Source: AC-69 sp963751665
GTDB lineage: Bacteria; Actinomycetota; UBA4738; HRBIN12
Direction: 5' to 3'
Length of the DNA: 64,000 bases
Assembly (NCBI GenBank): GCA_963751665.1
Contig: CAVVVF010000001.1
Location: forward strand, 806,001-870,000
In this document: positions 1 to 8,556 of the stretch, piece after piece
Layout: each line of letters opens with the position of its first letter
How positions within the stretch are numbered: position 1 is the first letter of the stretch
Program-made: the position numbers and the translations under genes
Notes under the pieces: model-generated
Seen by the model: the letters and a program-made list of their open reading frames with translations, nothing else
Database searches by the model: none
Told to the model about the DNA's origin: nothing

Positions 1-192
1 GACGAGCTCTCCCGCGAGCGTGGACTTCCCCACGCCCGGCGAGCCGGTGAGCCCGATAGTGAAGGCCCGGCCGGTGTGCCCGAACAGGCCCGATGACAGC
101 TCGGCCAGCCCCTCGGCGCCGTCCTCCACCATCGAGATGGCCCGGGCCACCGCACGGCGGTCACCGCCAAGGACGGCCTCGACCAGGTCCAC
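1..192 (-). CDS. meaB: MeaB/ArgK-type GTPase, N-terminal part (runs off the left edge)
   Basis: Only the first 64 codons lie in the window. They read from a GTG at 192 and contain the GTPase P-loop GSPGVGKST at residues 50-58, preceded by the HTGRAFTIGLTG stretch typical of MeaB. MeaB is a cytoplasmic G3E-class GTPase that protects and reloads adenosylcobalamin-dependent methylmalonyl-CoA mutase, so the mutase subunits are probably just beyond the left edge. The N-terminal helix, with a GDRRAVARAIS motif, also matches the family. The start is chosen because it gives the family's usual short N-terminus. Naming rests on the P-loop region alone. Confidence 0.85.
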   Translation of the reverse strand, partial: MDLVEAVLGGDRRAVARAISMVEDGAEGLAELSSGLFGHTGRAFTIGLTGSPGVGKSTLAGELV

Positions 193-207
193 GGGGGAAG
201 GGTACCC

Positions 208-228
208 GTCGGTCCGGCTCGAACCGAC
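208..228. promoter_or_regulatory. Inverted repeat between divergent meaB and lipoprotein gene
   Basis: GTCGGT at 208-213 and ACCGAC at 223-228 form a 6-bp inverted repeat with a 9-nt spacer, just upstream of the meaB start. The size and placement would suit a dimeric repressor site, but no partner regulator is visible here. In GC-rich DNA such a match can also arise by chance. Confidence 0.3.
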
Positions 229-296
229 CGGTGCCACCGGGAACCCGCTCGACTTCGGGCGGGTCTATCGTCCTGAGACGGAAAAGGGGACGTCGG

Positions 297-620
297 GTGA
301 GCGGGACCAGGCTCCGCGTGGGGATCCTGTTGGTCGCGGTGATGGCGGCTTCGTGCGGGATCGGGCCGCTCCGCCAGGACAAGCTGCCGGAACCCTCCAG
401 GAGACAAGCCCGCGCCGCCGCGTCCTCGATCTGCGCCCGCGCGGCCGATCAGTACGGCATCGAGCGGATGGCCCGGTACCTCGGCGCGGCGAGCGACCGG
501 CCCCGGCCGGTCGCTCGCGCATTCGTCCGCGAGGTGGCCCGGCGCTCGGACGGCTGGGAGCCGTATCGGGCGGCCGGCTTCCGGGGTTGCCTGGCGGGCC
601 TTGGAGCCTCTTCGGACTAG
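297..620 (+). CDS. Small predicted lipoprotein, function unknown
   Basis: The protein has 107 residues starting at GTG 297, preceded by a purine-rich AAAAGGGGA that could act as ribosome binding site. Residues 8-19 are hydrophobic and end in MAASC, a plausible lipobox with the lipidated cysteine at position 20, so the mature protein should be anchored to the outer face of the membrane. The rest is charged, with paired Arg/Ala stretches, and I recognise no domain. Its stop shares the tetranucleotide CTAG with the stop of the convergent PrsW-like gene. A longer start upstream is possible but would bury the signal peptide. Confidence 0.6.
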   Translation: MSGTRLRVGILLVAVMAASCGIGPLRQDKLPEPSRRQARAAASSICARAADQYGIERMARYLGAASDRPRPVARAFVREVARRSDGWEPYRAAGFRGCLAGLGASSD

Positions 621-1825
621 CCGACCTGCGTGCGGCCGGCCCACGGCACCGCGCCGGGGATCGCCATCAGCGCGTCTCGGAGCGAGCGGCAGTACTGCCG
701 CTGGCGCTCGAGGTCCGGGTCGTCGTCGGTCTCGACCCGCGTCCTGATCATGGCCAGGTTCACCTGCTCTTTCTGGAGCCGCTTCACCAGCCGCGCCGCT
801 CCCCCTCCGGCGCGGGCCCGCACGTCGCGTCGGGAGCGCCGGCGGGCGGCGGGGTCGAGCAGGAGCCCGAGCTCCATGGCCGACAGCGTGCCATGCTCGA
901 CCTCGGAGCGGAGCGCGCTCTCCAACCATCCCCGCTCCCGCCGCCTCGCGAGTGTCACCCCCACCACGGCCAGCGCGAGGAGCGGAACCCCCTTCACCGC
1001 CGCCGCCACCGGGATGAGCAGCCAGTCGCGGAGGCTCTCCACGTGCGAGGGGAACAGGTCCAGCCACGGCGAATCCCACAGGAAATGCCCGGCCACGGCG
1101 GCCAGGAACAGTCCCCCGGCGATCAGCACCCTTCGGCGAAGCGGGACCTCATCGGCCCGCGACACGAAGTAGGCCACGCCCATCCCGGACAGGGCCGTGT
1201 ACAGGACGTGGCCGTACAGGCCGCTCGACACGACCCGGACGTAGAACCCGGCCAGGACGGCGCCGGGCGAGCCTCCGAACACCGCGATGAAGTAGAAGAC
1301 GTCCTCGACCACCGCGAACCCCAGGCCGCAGACCGCTCCGTACACGAAGCCATCCATGACGTCGTCCCACTCGTCCGTCGCGATCAGCACGAGCAGCACC
1401 AGGCCGATGGCCTTCAGGGTCTCCTCGACGAACGGCGCGGTGAATGCCGCCGTCCACCTCGCCGCGAACTCGGGGGTCCCGATCCGCGCCACGACCAGTC
1501 CCCACCCCTGGTTGCCGATGCCGGCCAGGGTCGTGGCGGCCACGGCCCCCCAGACGACCGCCCCGAGCACGAGCGACAGCGGCTCGCGCTCGTACAGGTC
1601 GAGGAAGTAGACGGCCAGGAACACCGGGAGGGCGTACATGGCGAGCAGGAGCCAGGACAGCGCCCACCCCGACGGGGAGATGTGCCGAAACGCCGACTGC
1701 GCGCCCACCGCGAAGACCCCGGTGCCGGCGACCACGGCCGCGTACGCCCAGAAGGCGGGCCGGCGGAACTGGAACAGGGACGTCTGGCGGCCCCATCCGC
1801 GCCGGAAGCCGGGCGAGGATTCCAT
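617..1825 (-). CDS. PrsW-family intramembrane metalloprotease
   Basis: The protein has 402 residues from ATG 1825. It contains many hydrophobic segments and the motifs expected of PrsW and related CPBP-clan proteases: EExxK (E134, E135, K138) inside a membrane helix, a second acidic pair at E174-D175, and membrane-embedded histidines at about 206 and 247 that could complete the metal site. In Bacillus PrsW cleaves an anti-sigma factor, but actinobacterial members are diverse and the substrate here is unknown. The C-terminal 130 residues are basic and probably cytoplasmic. It lies 8 bases downstream of the membrane-anchored protein at 1834-2370 and is likely co-transcribed with it. Confidence 0.85.
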   Translation of the reverse strand: MESSPGFRRGWGRQTSLFQFRRPAFWAYAAVVAGTGVFAVGAQSAFRHISPSGWALSWLLLAMYALPVFLAVYFLDLYEREPLSLVLGAVVWGAVAATTLAGIGNQGWGLVVARIGTPEFAARWTAAFTAPFVEETLKAIGLVLLVLIATDEWDDVMDGFVYGAVCGLGFAVVEDVFYFIAVFGGSPGAVLAGFYVRVVSSGLYGHVLYTALSGMGVAYFVSRADEVPLRRRVLIAGGLFLAAVAGHFLWDSPWLDLFPSHVESLRDWLLIPVAAAVKGVPLLALAVVGVTLARRRERGWLESALRSEVEHGTLSAMELGLLLDPAARRRSRRDVRARAGGGAARLVKRLQKEQVNLAMIRTRVETDDDPDLERQRQYCRSLRDALMAIPGAVPWAGRTQVG

Positions 1826-1833
1826 GGACCCCC

Positions 1834-2370
1834 TCAGCGGATCACCGCCGTGTCGATCATCGTCTGGAGGTCGCCCGTCACGTATTGGAGGAGCCCCGCC
1901 GGCGCCCAGCCGTCGAAGACCACGCCCCGGCCGGACGCAGAGACCACCGCGGTGACCTGGCCCTCGGTTTGGAACTGCACGCCGCGGAACACGCCGATGT
2001 AGGCGACGCCCACGCCCGGACGAGAGCCGACGCGGACGAGTTGAACGCTCCGTGACACCTCCAGCCGGTCGGCCTGCGGCCGCAGGACCTGCTCGACGTA
2101 CTCCGTGGCGAGCTCGACGGGGGTTCCGGTGAACGGGAAGACCATGACGTCGAGGTTCCCGCTCCCGCGGGTGAGCCGAACGCTCGGAGGCTCCGCCGAG
2201 CGTTCGGCCACCTCCCATCCCGACAGGGGCGACACGCGCACGACGCCCGCCACCGTGACCGGCGGCCCGGCAGGCTGCGACAGGGCGCCCGCGACGACGT
2301 AGCCACCGAACACCACGACGACCATCACGACGAGCACGGAGACCGTGGCAAGGACTGGGCGAGTCTTCAC
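1834..2370 (-). CDS. Membrane-anchored protein of unknown function
   Basis: The protein has 178 residues. An N-terminal hydrophobic helix (about residues 7-30) precedes a Gln/Pro-rich linker and a compact outer domain of about 140 residues with alternating beta-like segments and a conserved-looking FPFTGTP motif. The layout resembles the small secreted PsbP/LpqN-like proteins of actinobacteria, but I cannot assign it with confidence. It sits between the SCP2-like gene at 2372 and the PrsW-like protease. The gaps are 1 and 8 bases, so it belongs to the same operon, and it might be a substrate or partner of the protease. Confidence 0.7.
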   Translation of the reverse strand: MKTRPVLATVSVLVVMVVVVFGGYVVAGALSQPAGPPVTVAGVVRVSPLSGWEVAERSAEPPSVRLTRGSGNLDVMVFPFTGTPVELATEYVEQVLRPQADRLEVSRSVQLVRVGSRPGVGVAYIGVFRGVQFQTEGQVTAVVSASGRGVVFDGWAPAGLLQYVTGDLQTMIDTAVIR

Positions 2371-2371
2371 G

Positions 2372-2785
2372 TCACATCACCGACAGGAGCCTGCTGAACC
2401 GGGCCACCGTGAGCGGGTGGGCGATGAGCCCGGAGATCCGGATCTCCCGCCGCACGACCTTGGACAGTACCCGGCGGCCATCCCTCGAGAACGGGTCGGG
2501 CAGGCCGAATCGAAGAGGGGCGGACGACAGGAGCAACAGCGATTCAGCATCGGCTCGCACGCGCACCTGGGGCCGCCCCGGGCGGGACGGCCCGTTGGAG
2601 ACCGCGACCCGATTCGGCGAGAGTGCGATCCTGACCGAGACGCCTGCGTCGGACGCGGCAAGCACCACGACGGCCGGGCGGAGCAGCGAGCGCCGGTCGG
2701 GGTGCTGCCGCAGGTTGGCCTCGATCAGGCCTCCGACCATGGCCGCGAGCCCGTTCGGCTCCTGGTCCGCGTACACGACGTTCAT
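2372..2785 (-). CDS. SCP2-like small protein, downstream of alcohol dehydrogenase
   Basis: The protein has 137 residues, starting at ATG 2785 inside the stop of the dehydrogenase gene (ATGA overlap), which fixes the start. It has an N-terminal helix and strands containing VVVLAASDAGVSVRIAL, then a C-terminal helical end. The pattern is like sterol-carrier-protein-2 folds, which bind hydrophobic ligands, but the similarity is weak. Another SCP2-like gene lies just upstream of the dehydrogenase, so the three may handle one hydrophobic substrate. A longer reading frame exists upstream but only by overlapping the dehydrogenase. Confidence 0.55.
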   Translation of the reverse strand: MNVVYADQEPNGLAAMVGGLIEANLRQHPDRRSLLRPAVVVLAASDAGVSVRIALSPNRVAVSNGPSRPGRPQVRVRADAESLLLLSSAPLRFGLPDPFSRDGRRVLSKVVRREIRISGLIAHPLTVARFSRLLSVM

Positions 2786-3822
2786 GGCGAGAGCAGGACC
2801 TTGGAGGCCACGCGAGAGTCGAACAGCTTGTACCCGAGCGGGGCCTCGTCCAGCGAAAGCCGGTGCGAGATGATCGGCAGGGGGTCGATGTGTCCGGCCC
2901 GCACCTCCGCCAGCGCCCGGTCCCACCACGCATGCACCGGACAGATCCCGGCGAACCGGATCTGCAGCGCGCGGGTCCACCACACGCCGGCCGGAATCTC
3001 CACCGTCTCACTCGTGAACATGCCGAGGACCGTCACGGTGCCGCCTCGCCTGACCGCGTCGACCGCGGTGGCCAGGGCGCTCGGGTCCCCTACCGCTTCG
3101 ATCACGACGTCGGCCCCTCGTCCGCCCGTTCGCTCGGCCACGGCCATCTGCGGGTGCCGTTCGGACACGTCGATCGGCACCGCCCCGACCTTCTCGGCCA
3201 GGGCCAGGCGGTCGGGCTGCATGTCGAGGGCGAGCACCTCGGCCGCCCCGTGGAGCAGCGCCGCCTGGACGCTGAAGAACCCCACGGGCCCGGCTCCAAC
3301 GACCGCGACGACGTCGCCGTCCCGGATCCCCGACAGGGCCGCCCCGTAGTACCCGGTCGTCAGGACGTCGCCCAGGAATAGGGCCCGCTCGTCGTCGACG
3401 TCGTCCGGCACCGCAAGCAGGTTCGTGTCGGCGCACGGCACGCGGACCCGCTCCGCCTGGGCCCCCCCGAGGCCCCCGCCGAAGATCCCGGCTCCCAGCA
3501 TGCGGAAGTCCTCGCACAGCTGGGTCTGCCCTCGCCGGCAGAACCAGCACCGGCCGCAGGCGATGTCGAACGCGATGACGACGCGATCACCGGGGGCGAA
3601 CCGTTCCACATGCGGCCCAACCGCCTCCACCACCCCCATGGCCTCATGGCCGATGGGCTCACCCGGCTCGAGCGGCGCCTTGCCGTGCAGGAAATGCAGA
3701 TCGGATCGGCAGATCGCGGCGACGTCCACCCGGACGAGCGCATCGTCGGGTTCCTCGATCCGGGGATCGGGCACAGCCCGGACCGCGACCCTGCCGATCT
3801 CCTCGAAGACGACGGCCCGCAC
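2782..3822 (-). CDS. Zinc-dependent medium-chain alcohol dehydrogenase
   Basis: The protein has 346 residues, full length for the medium-chain dehydrogenase/reductase family. The catalytic zinc ligands are visible as C38 and H59-E60. The structural zinc lobe has four cysteines at 89, 92, 95 and 103. A Rossmann domain follows with VVGAGPVG near residue 175. The enzyme should oxidise an alcohol or reduce an aldehyde with NAD(P), in the cytoplasm. The substrate cannot be read from the sequence; threonine- or sorbitol-type dehydrogenases have the same layout. It overlaps the downstream SCP2-like gene by 4 bases and follows another SCP2-like gene by 13 bases. Confidence 0.88.
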   Translation of the reverse strand: MRAVVFEEIGRVAVRAVPDPRIEEPDDALVRVDVAAICRSDLHFLHGKAPLEPGEPIGHEAMGVVEAVGPHVERFAPGDRVVIAFDIACGRCWFCRRGQTQLCEDFRMLGAGIFGGGLGGAQAERVRVPCADTNLLAVPDDVDDERALFLGDVLTTGYYGAALSGIRDGDVVAVVGAGPVGFFSVQAALLHGAAEVLALDMQPDRLALAEKVGAVPIDVSERHPQMAVAERTGGRGADVVIEAVGDPSALATAVDAVRRGGTVTVLGMFTSETVEIPAGVWWTRALQIRFAGICPVHAWWDRALAEVRAGHIDPLPIISHRLSLDEAPLGYKLFDSRVASKVLLSP

Positions 3823-3835
3823 GCCGGTCCCGACG

Positions 3836-4282
3836 CTAGGGCGCGCCGCTTCCCGCGGGGAGCTCGTCGAGGAACTCGGTGGGGACGCTGGTCGTGAGAT
3901 GGACGAGCTCGTTCGCCGCGCGGACGTACCGGATCATCGTGGGCAGGTCACCCTGGAGCTTGAGCTTGCCCTGCATCATGCCCTTCACCGGGTCGAGGTC
4001 CCCGGCCAGGACCTCCTTCCACCTCGAGTACGGGGCCCGCACGATGTATCGAGCCTTCGAGCCCTCCTCCGGGGGCACGATGCGGCCGGTCCGGCACTCG
4101 CCGTGCCACAGGTCGAGCCAGGCCCACGTGTCGGTGGGCACGTTCTTGTCGGGTTCGGCCTCGAACACGAAGGCCACGTCGCCTTCCCAGTCCGCCGCGG
4201 CGTCCCGGTACTCGTCCGACGCGTTGATGCGCACGACGTAGAGCTCGATCCATTCGTCGCTCGGAAAGACGGCCACCGCCAT
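3836..4282 (-). CDS. SCP2 sterol-binding-domain protein
   Basis: The protein has 148 residues. It shows the features of stand-alone SCP2 domains: an amphipathic first helix, a beta-sheet core with DVAFVFEAEP and ECRTGRIV, and the C-terminal helix with VKGMMQGKLKLQGDL, which closely matches the last motif of this family. Such proteins bind fatty-acyl or sterol-like ligands in a hydrophobic tunnel. It is the first gene of a small group with the alcohol dehydrogenase and a second, more divergent SCP2-like protein. The specific ligand is unknown. Confidence 0.8.
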   Translation of the reverse strand: MAVAVFPSDEWIELYVVRINASDEYRDAAADWEGDVAFVFEAEPDKNVPTDTWAWLDLWHGECRTGRIVPPEEGSKARYIVRAPYSRWKEVLAGDLDPVKGMMQGKLKLQGDLPTMIRYVRAANELVHLTTSVPTEFLDELPAGSGAP

Positions 4283-4320
4283 CCCCCTCCAATGCCGATT
4301 CCATCACATCCGGACCGAAC

Positions 4321-5096
4321 TCACCGAAGGGCGATGATCAGGGTCAGCCCGATCACGTTGAACGTCGCGTGCGCCACCATGCTGGCCACGATGTTCCCCC
4401 GCCGCTCGTAGAACCAGGCCAGCGCGACCCCCGTGAACACCATGACGCTCATCAGGAGCACGCTGCCGTACCACGGCCCGGGCACGTAGTGGATGAGCCC
4501 GAACGCCAGGCCCGAGCCGGCCGCGCCGATGGCGAAGCCGTACCGATCGGCCAGGGATCGGAACAGGATGCCCCGGAAGAACAGCTCCTCGTGGATCGGG
4601 GCGATCACGACGGCGTAGACGATCGAGACGGCCACGCCCGCCTCCGAGAGATGGGCCGGCAGCTGCCGCGGCGAGCGGACGCTCCGCCCCGTGATCACCT
4701 GGAGCAGCAGGTTCACCACGATCCCGACCCCGAGCACGATCACCGGGTACAGGAGCGCGCCGAAGCCGAGGCCGGCCCTGACCTCCGGCCAGACCCGGCG
4801 AGGGAAGCCGATCACCTCCCTCCATCGCGGGTGGAACGCCTGGAGCCACAGCACCAGGAGTGCCACGTTGATGAGGGCGATCACCGCGGACGCCGAGAGG
4901 TTGGCCAGTCCCTGGGACCGGATGAGACCGGAAGATCGGCAGGGTGGCGAACGCGCTCACCACCAGGATGAGCAGGTACACCAGGATGGCCTCCCACCAC
5001 CGCCAGGTGGCGAGGGGCCGCTCGGCGGCGCGGCATCTCCGGGACGGGGGCGCCACCGGGCGGCAGGTCCGGTCGCGGCGGTACCCGGTCGCTCAT
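4321..5096 (-). CDS. CPBP-family intramembrane protease (frameshifted)
   Basis: The intact 3' part (from 4884) carries the CPBP/CAAX-protease hallmarks: EELFFRG in one helix, FGLIHY in the next, and a final SMVAHATFN helix. The family is related to eukaryotic Rce1 and cleaves membrane or prenylated substrates; in bacteria the role is often unknown. The N-terminus is in two other frames: ATG 5096 with a proline-rich tail, then WRWWEAILVYLLILVV. Breaks fall near 5030 and 4930. The start is supported by its 4-base overlap with the stop of the upstream gene. I treat the shifts as sequencing errors because every segment is conserved. Confidence 0.75.
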
Positions 5097-6810
5097 GGCG
5101 CCCCCATCTTCCCCGGTTCCTCGATGAGGGTCACGTAGACCAGCCCGCCCAGGCCCAGCCCGAAGGCCGTCCCGGAGGCCGCCGGCCCGGTGTCGTTGGC
5201 AACGTAGGCCGCGATGCCGGCCAGGAGCGTGACGAGCAGCGCGTCGCGCCAGGCCGGGTGTCGCTGGAAGGCCTGTCGCACCGGCGACGGTGGGCGAAGC
5301 ACGGCGAGCAGCGTGGCTGGCAGCCCGATCACCGGGACGAGGGCGAACGGGTTCTGCTCGATGAGGTGCCATCCGGTGGCCAGCCGATGGGTGAACGTTC
5401 CCCACACGTCTCCGAGGTTCCAGCCCGTGGCCTCCTCGAACCGCGTGACGTGTGTCGGCGTCGACGTGAGGAACCGGTGGGACAGCAGGATCAGGACGGT
5501 CCCCGCGATCACGACCCCCGCCGCAATGGCCAGCTCGCGCCAGCGCAGCCGGCCGCGGGTCCGGAACGGGAGCCACAAGCCGGCGGCGGCGAAGAGCGAG
5601 ACGGCGGCGCCGAGGTTGGCTCCGGCGAAGGGAAGCCCGGCGAACAGGGCCACGGCGATGACGAGCGCGAACCCCCACGCCGGCGACAGCCGGCAGGCCA
5701 CGTACATCGATGCGCCGATCAGCAGGCCGACGAACACGTTGGGAAGGCCGAAGAACCGGCCCCCGTCGAGCTCCGAGCCGCCCAGGAACGGGGTGAGGGC
5801 GGCCGTCCACCCCACGGCCGCCTCCACCACGAAGTAGAGGAGGACGGCGGCGCCGATGGCGGCCGGCGGCACCAGCGCGTCGCGCCGCGCGAGCGGCGCG
5901 AACGCCAGGGTGCCGATGACCGTCACGGCGATCACGAACGGCACGACCGTGGCGTAGGACAGCGTCGGCAGATGCCCCGCCGCGAGCAGGCCCACCGCCA
6001 GGGCCGGGACCGACATCCCCACCCACGCGCCGGCGCGCGCCAGCCTCCGCGGCACACGCCGGCGCATCGCGATCAGCCCGATCCCGAACAGCCCGCCCAC
6101 GGTGACGTACAGCCCCGCCGCCGTCTGCACCGGGACGCTCATCCGCCGCATGGCCAGGTACCGCTCGTGGAGCTCGAATGGTGGCGGGTCGTCCACGACC
6201 CGGAGCGGCAGCCCGTCGAGGTTGCCCGGGACGGGCCGGCCAAGGAACCGGAGGATGGTCGGCCGGACGTCCAGGTCGGTGACGACGCCGGTTCTTCGGG
6301 TCGTGTCCGACGCCAGCGTCCGCGGAGCGCCGTCCAGCCACGAAGAGGACGGGCCGGCGCTCCGCTGCCCCATGACCAACGGGTGGACGAGGTCCTTGGC
6401 GGCCATCATCGCCGGGGACGAGGTCGTCGAGGCCACGAACACGATCACCTGGTCCGCGGTCGACGCCAACACGTCCTGCCGGATCTCCGCCCCCACCGCG
6501 GCCAGGCCCCCGGAGTCGCGCGGGTCGAGCCACCTCCACGCCACCTGACACGTGCGAGGGAGGTCGGCTTCGCGGGTGGGGAGCCCGCCCTGGAGAGCTC
6601 ATGAGCGCAGCCCCGCCCGCGCCGGCCAGGGCTCGAACCTCGGCGATGTCGAGCAGGTCCTCGAAGGAGGCCGCCGAGACGAGGAAAACGAACGCCTCCG
6701 GTTCGCACGGGGCGATGACGTCCGCGTCGGCTGCGCCGGGCGAACGGCGGGAGCAGGAGGAGGAGGATCGCGCCCGCCGCGATGGGCAGCCGGGCGAGGA
6801 CGCGGGTCAC
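5093..6810 (-). CDS. Large membrane protein with phosphatase-like outer domain (frameshifted)
   Basis: The gene runs from GTG 6810 (GTGA overlap with the end of murA) and opens with a signal-anchor-like RVLARLPIAAGAILLLLLPP. About 190 residues follow that resemble the alkaline-phosphatase-like fold: VFLVSAASFEDLL early and DLDVRPTILRFLG later. About ten transmembrane helices then reach the stop at 5093. The 5' third is spread over three frames, with breaks near 6750, 6600 and 6550, while codons 6544-5093 form a clean 483-residue frame. Its position beside murA suggests an envelope-related role, but this is inference. A metal-binding set of residues is not obvious, so activity is uncertain. 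Confidence 0.6.
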
Positions 6811-8102
6811 CAGAGCGCCGGAGTGAGCTGCCGCTCCCGGCGGACCTCGGCACCGAGGCCGGCCAGCTTGGCCTCGAAGTCCTGATAGCCCCGGTCCACG
6901 TGGTACATGTCCTCGACGGCGGTGACGCCGTCCGCGCACAGGGCGGCGATCACCATGGCCGCCCCGGCCCGGATGTCGAGCGCCCGGACCGGCGCGGCCG
7001 ACAGGTGGTCGACGCCCCGGATCACCGCGTGATGACCCTCGGTCCTGATGTCCGCCCCCATCCGGTTCAGCTCGTCCACGAACATGAACCGGCTCTCGAA
7101 GACGTTCTCGGTCACGATGCTCGTCCCCTCCGCCACGGAGAGCAGGGCCATCATCTGGGGCTGGAGGTCGGTGGGGAACCCCGGATACGGAAGCGTCACG
7201 AAATCGACAGCCCGGGCCCGGTCCTCCAGGCCAACGGCGACGCCGGCCTCGGTCACCAGCACGTCGGCGCCGAGCTCGGTCAACTTGGCCAGGACCAGGT
7301 CCATGTGATCGCCTCGGGCCCGCTCCAGGAGGACCTGCCCTCCGGTGGCGCACGCCGCGATGGCGAACGTCCCGGCCTCGATGCGGTCGGGGATCACGCT
7401 GTGGCGGACCGGGTGGAAGTCTCCTGTTCCCTCGATCTCGATTGTGGGCGTGCCCACCCCCTCGATCCGGCCACCCATCTCCCGGAGGAAGTCGGCGAGG
7501 TCGGAGAGCTCGGGCTCGCGGGCCGCGTTCTCGATGACGGTCGTCCCCCGAGCCGCCACGGCGGCCATCATCACGTTCTCGGTCGCACCGACGCTCGGGA
7601 AGTCGAGGGAGATGATCGCGCCGGACAGGCCCCTCGGCGCGACCCCTTCGAGGAACCCGTGTTCGGAGGTGAAGCGGGCGCCCATCTTCTCCAGGCCCCG
7701 CACGTGCAGGTCGATCTTCCGCGATCCGATGTTGCAGCCGCCCGGCATGGCCACCCGGGCGCGGCCGCACCGCGCGAGGAGCGGCCCCAGCACCAGGATC
7801 GACGCGCGCATCCTGCTGACCAGCTCGTACGGCGCCTCCACGGACAGGACATCGCCCGCGTCGATCGCCAGGTCGTCCTCCCATGCCACGTCGGCCCCGA
7901 GGTGCTGGAGGACCTCCACCATGGTCAGGCAGTCCTGGATCCGGGGGACGTTGGACAGGACCGTCCGCCCCGGCGCGAGCAGGGCGGCCGCCATCAGCTT
8001 CAGGGCGGAGTTCTTCGCCCCGGCGATGGGGACCGAGCCCGAGAGGCGAGCTCCACCCGTGACCAGGAAGCGATCCACGGGAGGGATTGTAGGTGTGCTC
8101 AT
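6807..8102 (-). CDS. murA: UDP-N-acetylglucosamine 1-carboxyvinyltransferase (MurA)
   Basis: MurA transfers enolpyruvate from PEP to UDP-GlcNAc, the first committed step of peptidoglycan synthesis, in the cytoplasm. The protein has 431 residues. K30-N31 lies in AGAKNSALK, and the catalytic loop MPGGCNIGSRK carries C123, the residue attacked by fosfomycin. The late motifs PGFPTDLQPQMMAL and RGYQDFEAKL complete a normal family pattern. The ATG at 8102 fits the usual length; a much longer frame upstream is an artefact. It lies 59 bases after atpC, the same arrangement as in mycobacteria, and overlaps the next gene by 4 bases. Confidence 0.97.
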   Translation of the reverse strand: MSTPTIPPVDRFLVTGGARLSGSVPIAGAKNSALKLMAAALLAPGRTVLSNVPRIQDCLTMVEVLQHLGADVAWEDDLAIDAGDVLSVEAPYELVSRMRASILVLGPLLARCGRARVAMPGGCNIGSRKIDLHVRGLEKMGARFTSEHGFLEGVAPRGLSGAIISLDFPSVGATENVMMAAVAARGTTVIENAAREPELSDLADFLREMGGRIEGVGTPTIEIEGTGDFHPVRHSVIPDRIEAGTFAIAACATGGQVLLERARGDHMDLVLAKLTELGADVLVTEAGVAVGLEDRARAVDFVTLPYPGFPTDLQPQMMALLSVAEGTSIVTENVFESRFMFVDELNRMGADIRTEGHHAVIRGVDHLSAAPVRALDIRAGAAMVIAALCADGVTAVEDMYHVDRGYQDFEAKLAGLGAEVRRERQLTPALW

Positions 8103-8161
8103 GCCCACGTTTCTCCGAATCGACGGCCTACCCGGCCCCGGCGTTCCCGAAGACTGGAGGC

Positions 8162-8554
8162 TCAGCGGGCCAGCTCCACCCGGGCCAGGGCCTTGGCCAG
8201 CTCCGCTCGCAAGGCCGTGTCGTCCCCCTGCCCCAGCTGGCGCTGGAGCTCCTGCACACGGGACTCCGCGGCCCGAAGGTCGATGTCGCCGGCCATCTCG
8301 GCACGGGAGGCGAGTACGTCCACCCGGGTCACCCCCTCGGTCGTGGTCACATGCAGGAAGCCGCCGTCCACGACAGCGGCTTCCTGCGTCCCGTCCATCC
8401 GGATGCGGAGCGGCCCCACCGCCAGGCGGATCAGGAGCGGGGCGTGCTGGGGCATGATGCCGACCTCGCCCTCCACCCCCCGCGCGATGACCATGGCGGC
8501 CTGGCCCGACCAGATCTCGCGCTCGGGGGTGACGACGTGCACTTCGAGCGGCAC
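8162..8554 (-). CDS. atpC: ATP synthase epsilon subunit
   Basis: The protein has 130 residues. The N-terminal beta-sandwich domain (about 1-85) begins LEVHVVTPEREIWSG and includes GEVGIMPQHAPLL, a motif characteristic of AtpC. The C-terminal helical hairpin holds a run of Arg/Ala/Leu with ESRVQELQRQL. Epsilon sits on the central stalk of F1, couples rotation to catalysis and can inhibit ATP hydrolysis. It starts two bases after the atpD stop and is the last ATP synthase gene before murA. The reading frame is intact, unlike its neighbours atpD, atpG and atpA. Confidence 0.95.
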   Translation of the reverse strand: MPLEVHVVTPEREIWSGQAAMVIARGVEGEVGIMPQHAPLLIRLAVGPLRIRMDGTQEAAVVDGGFLHVTTTEGVTRVDVLASRAEMAGDIDLRAAESRVQELQRQLGQGDDTALRAELAKALARVELAR

Positions 8555-8556
8555 GC

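Noticed and set aside
20..2002. 660-codon plus-strand open frame
   Set aside because: Arg/Pro/Gly/His-rich translation without family motifs, opposite to meaB, the PrsW-like protease and its neighbour; a by-product of high GC content. The same applies to the long plus-strand frames at 4691-6604, 6552-9047, 8896-10443, 13530-15440, 18418-19956 and 38021-40300.
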